Source: an uncultured Oscillochloris sp.
Lineage (GTDB): Bacteria > Chloroflexota > Chloroflexia > Chloroflexales > Chloroflexaceae
DNA length: 7,194 nt
Direction: 5' to 3'
Assembly: GCA_903877345.1 (NCBI GenBank)
Contig: CAIRDL010000286.1
Span: 1 to 7,194, forward strand
Position numbers and translations under genes: made by a program. Each line of letters begins with the position of its first letter. The first letter of the stretch is position 1. This document shows positions 6,604 to 7,194 of the stretch, in pieces. The notes under the pieces were generated by a model. That model saw only the letters and a program-made list of their open reading frames with translations, searched no databases and was not told the DNA's origin.

Positions 6604-6659
6604 CCCCATCCCCCATCCCCCATCCCCCATCTCCCATCCCCCATCCCCCATCTCCCATC
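6604..6659 (-). repeat. Eight tandem 7-bp repeats (GATGGGG/GATGGGA), G-quadruplex-prone
   Basis: This is an exact 56-bp array of eight heptamers with no indels. On the plus strand the unit is CCCCATC in copies 1-4, 6 and 7, and TCCCATC in copies 5 and 8. It ends one base before the stop codon of the prenyl synthase and fills most of the 87-nt spacer to the glycosyltransferase. The G-rich strand is the mRNA strand, giving eight G-runs of at least three with short loops (3-4 bases if each whole run is taken), so an RNA G-quadruplex upstream of the glycosyltransferase SD is plausible. Because seven is not a multiple of three, ATG triplets recur in all three frames. Confidence 0.95.
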
Positions 6660-6660
6660 C

Positions 6661-7194
6661 CTACGCCTGCCGCCCAATCAGGCTCTCGGCGAGGGCGCGA
6701 AGCTGGGCACGAGCGGTTTCCGCCGCCGGTTGCCCCAGCGTGTCTACCCGGTCAATCGCGGCGAAGGCAGCGGCGTGGTGCTTCGCCGCCACCTCAGCGC
6801 AATAGGCGCGGGCACCCGCAGCGTCGAGCACCGCAAGAGCAGCAGCCACAGCGGCGGCGTCCATTGTGCCTTCGCGGTAGAGCCGCGCCAATTCAGCGCG
6901 CCGGGGACTAACCGCCAGCGCATGAACGACCGGCAGGCTCACTTTGCGCCGGTAGAGATCGGCGGCCTGCGGCTTGCCAGTCACTTCGGGCGTGCCCCAA
7001 ATGCCCAAGATGTCGTCCTCAATCTGGAAGGCGAGGCCAACACTCAGGCCAAACTCGGCCAAGGCGGCGACATTGGCAGCCGTAGCCCCAGCGACCAGCG
7101 CGCCAAGCTCACACGAACCAGCGATGAGGATGGCCGTTTTGCGCCCAATCATCGCCAAATAATCAGCGGGTGTAATGCCCAGATCGCCCTCAAA
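6661..7194 (-). CDS. Polyprenyl (trans-isoprenyl) diphosphate synthase, C-terminal half (5' end outside window)
   Basis: 177 codons and a TAG stop are present; the frame is open to the right edge, and the family is usually about 320-350 residues, so roughly the N-terminal half is missing. Enzymes of this family condense isopentenyl diphosphate with an allylic diphosphate to give geranylgeranyl or longer chains for carotenoids, quinones or lipid carriers. Visible hallmarks, numbered from the first residue in the window: YLAMIGRKTA (12-21) with the conserved lysine of the KT motif; second Asp-rich motif FQIEDDILGIWG (56-67), where the usual DDxxD reads DDILG; GKPQAADLYRRKVSLPVVHAL (starting at 73), with a conserved lysine and aspartate; and an alanine-rich helical C-terminus. 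The first Asp-rich motif, which helps set chain length, is outside the window, so the product cannot be predicted. It is probably co-transcribed with the following glycosyltransferase. The TTG at 7158 is internal and is not the start. Confidence 0.93.
   Translation of the reverse strand, partial: FEGDLGITPADYLAMIGRKTAILIAGSCELGALVAGATAANVAALAEFGLSVGLAFQIEDDILGIWGTPEVTGKPQAADLYRRKVSLPVVHALAVSPRRAELARLYREGTMDAAAVAAALAVLDAAGARAYCAEVAAKHHAAAFAAIDRVDTLGQPAAETARAQLRALAESLIGRQA

Noticed and set aside
6604..6659. CRISPR array or mobile-element terminus
   Set aside because: The units are 7 bp with no spacers and there are no cas genes, transposase or target duplications; it is simple tandem repeat DNA.
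6459..6677. 72-codon minus-strand frame rich in Gly, Trp, Met and Asp
   Set aside because: The composition comes from reading the heptamer array; it begins inside the prenyl synthase and ends inside the glycosyltransferase in the wrong frame.

Overview
The window is GC-rich bacterial DNA with four protein genes, all on the minus strand, so transcription runs from high to low coordinates. The gene content suggests Chloroflexota, probably class Chloroflexia. The pointers are large HAMP/GAF/PAS histidine kinases, a polyprenyl synthetase of the 'QIEDDILGIWG' type, and intergenic tracts built of 7-bp units. This placement rests on recalled similarity and was not tested by a search.

Layout in transcription order. 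(1) 7194-6661 is the C-terminal half of a trans-isoprenyl diphosphate synthase; its start lies beyond the right edge. (2) 6660-6574 is a short spacer almost filled by eight tandem heptamers, G-rich on the mRNA strand. (3) 6573-5395 is a GT4-type (GT-B fold) glycosyltransferase, probably co-transcribed with the synthase. (4) 5394-5100 is an intergenic region holding a heptamer-based inverted repeat that contains the glycosyltransferase stop codon, a second G-rich heptamer tract in opposite orientation, and a good sigma70-like promoter with a GC-rich dyad in its spacer. (5) 5099-2877 is a soluble histidine kinase (GAF-GAF-PAS-HisKA-HATPase). (6) 2876-2566 is an intergenic region with a second sigma70-like promoter, a near-perfect 14-bp palindrome just upstream of it, and a leader of about 230 nt. 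(7) 2565-1 is a membrane-bound histidine kinase (TM, extracytoplasmic sensor, TM, HAMP, GAF, PAS, HisKA, start of HATPase), cut by the left edge.

There appear to be two functional blocks. The right block joins isoprenoid chain synthesis to a sugar transferase, as expected for a glycosylated isoprenoid or a lipid-linked glycan; the actual product cannot be read from the sequence. The left block is two complete sensing modules, one cytoplasmic and one membrane-spanning, each with its own likely promoter and neither with a receiver domain or a response regulator in the window.

I found no tRNA, rRNA, CRISPR array, insertion sequence or defence system, and nothing I can call a new biological system. 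The most unusual material is the heptamer repeat DNA flanking the glycosyltransferase gene.
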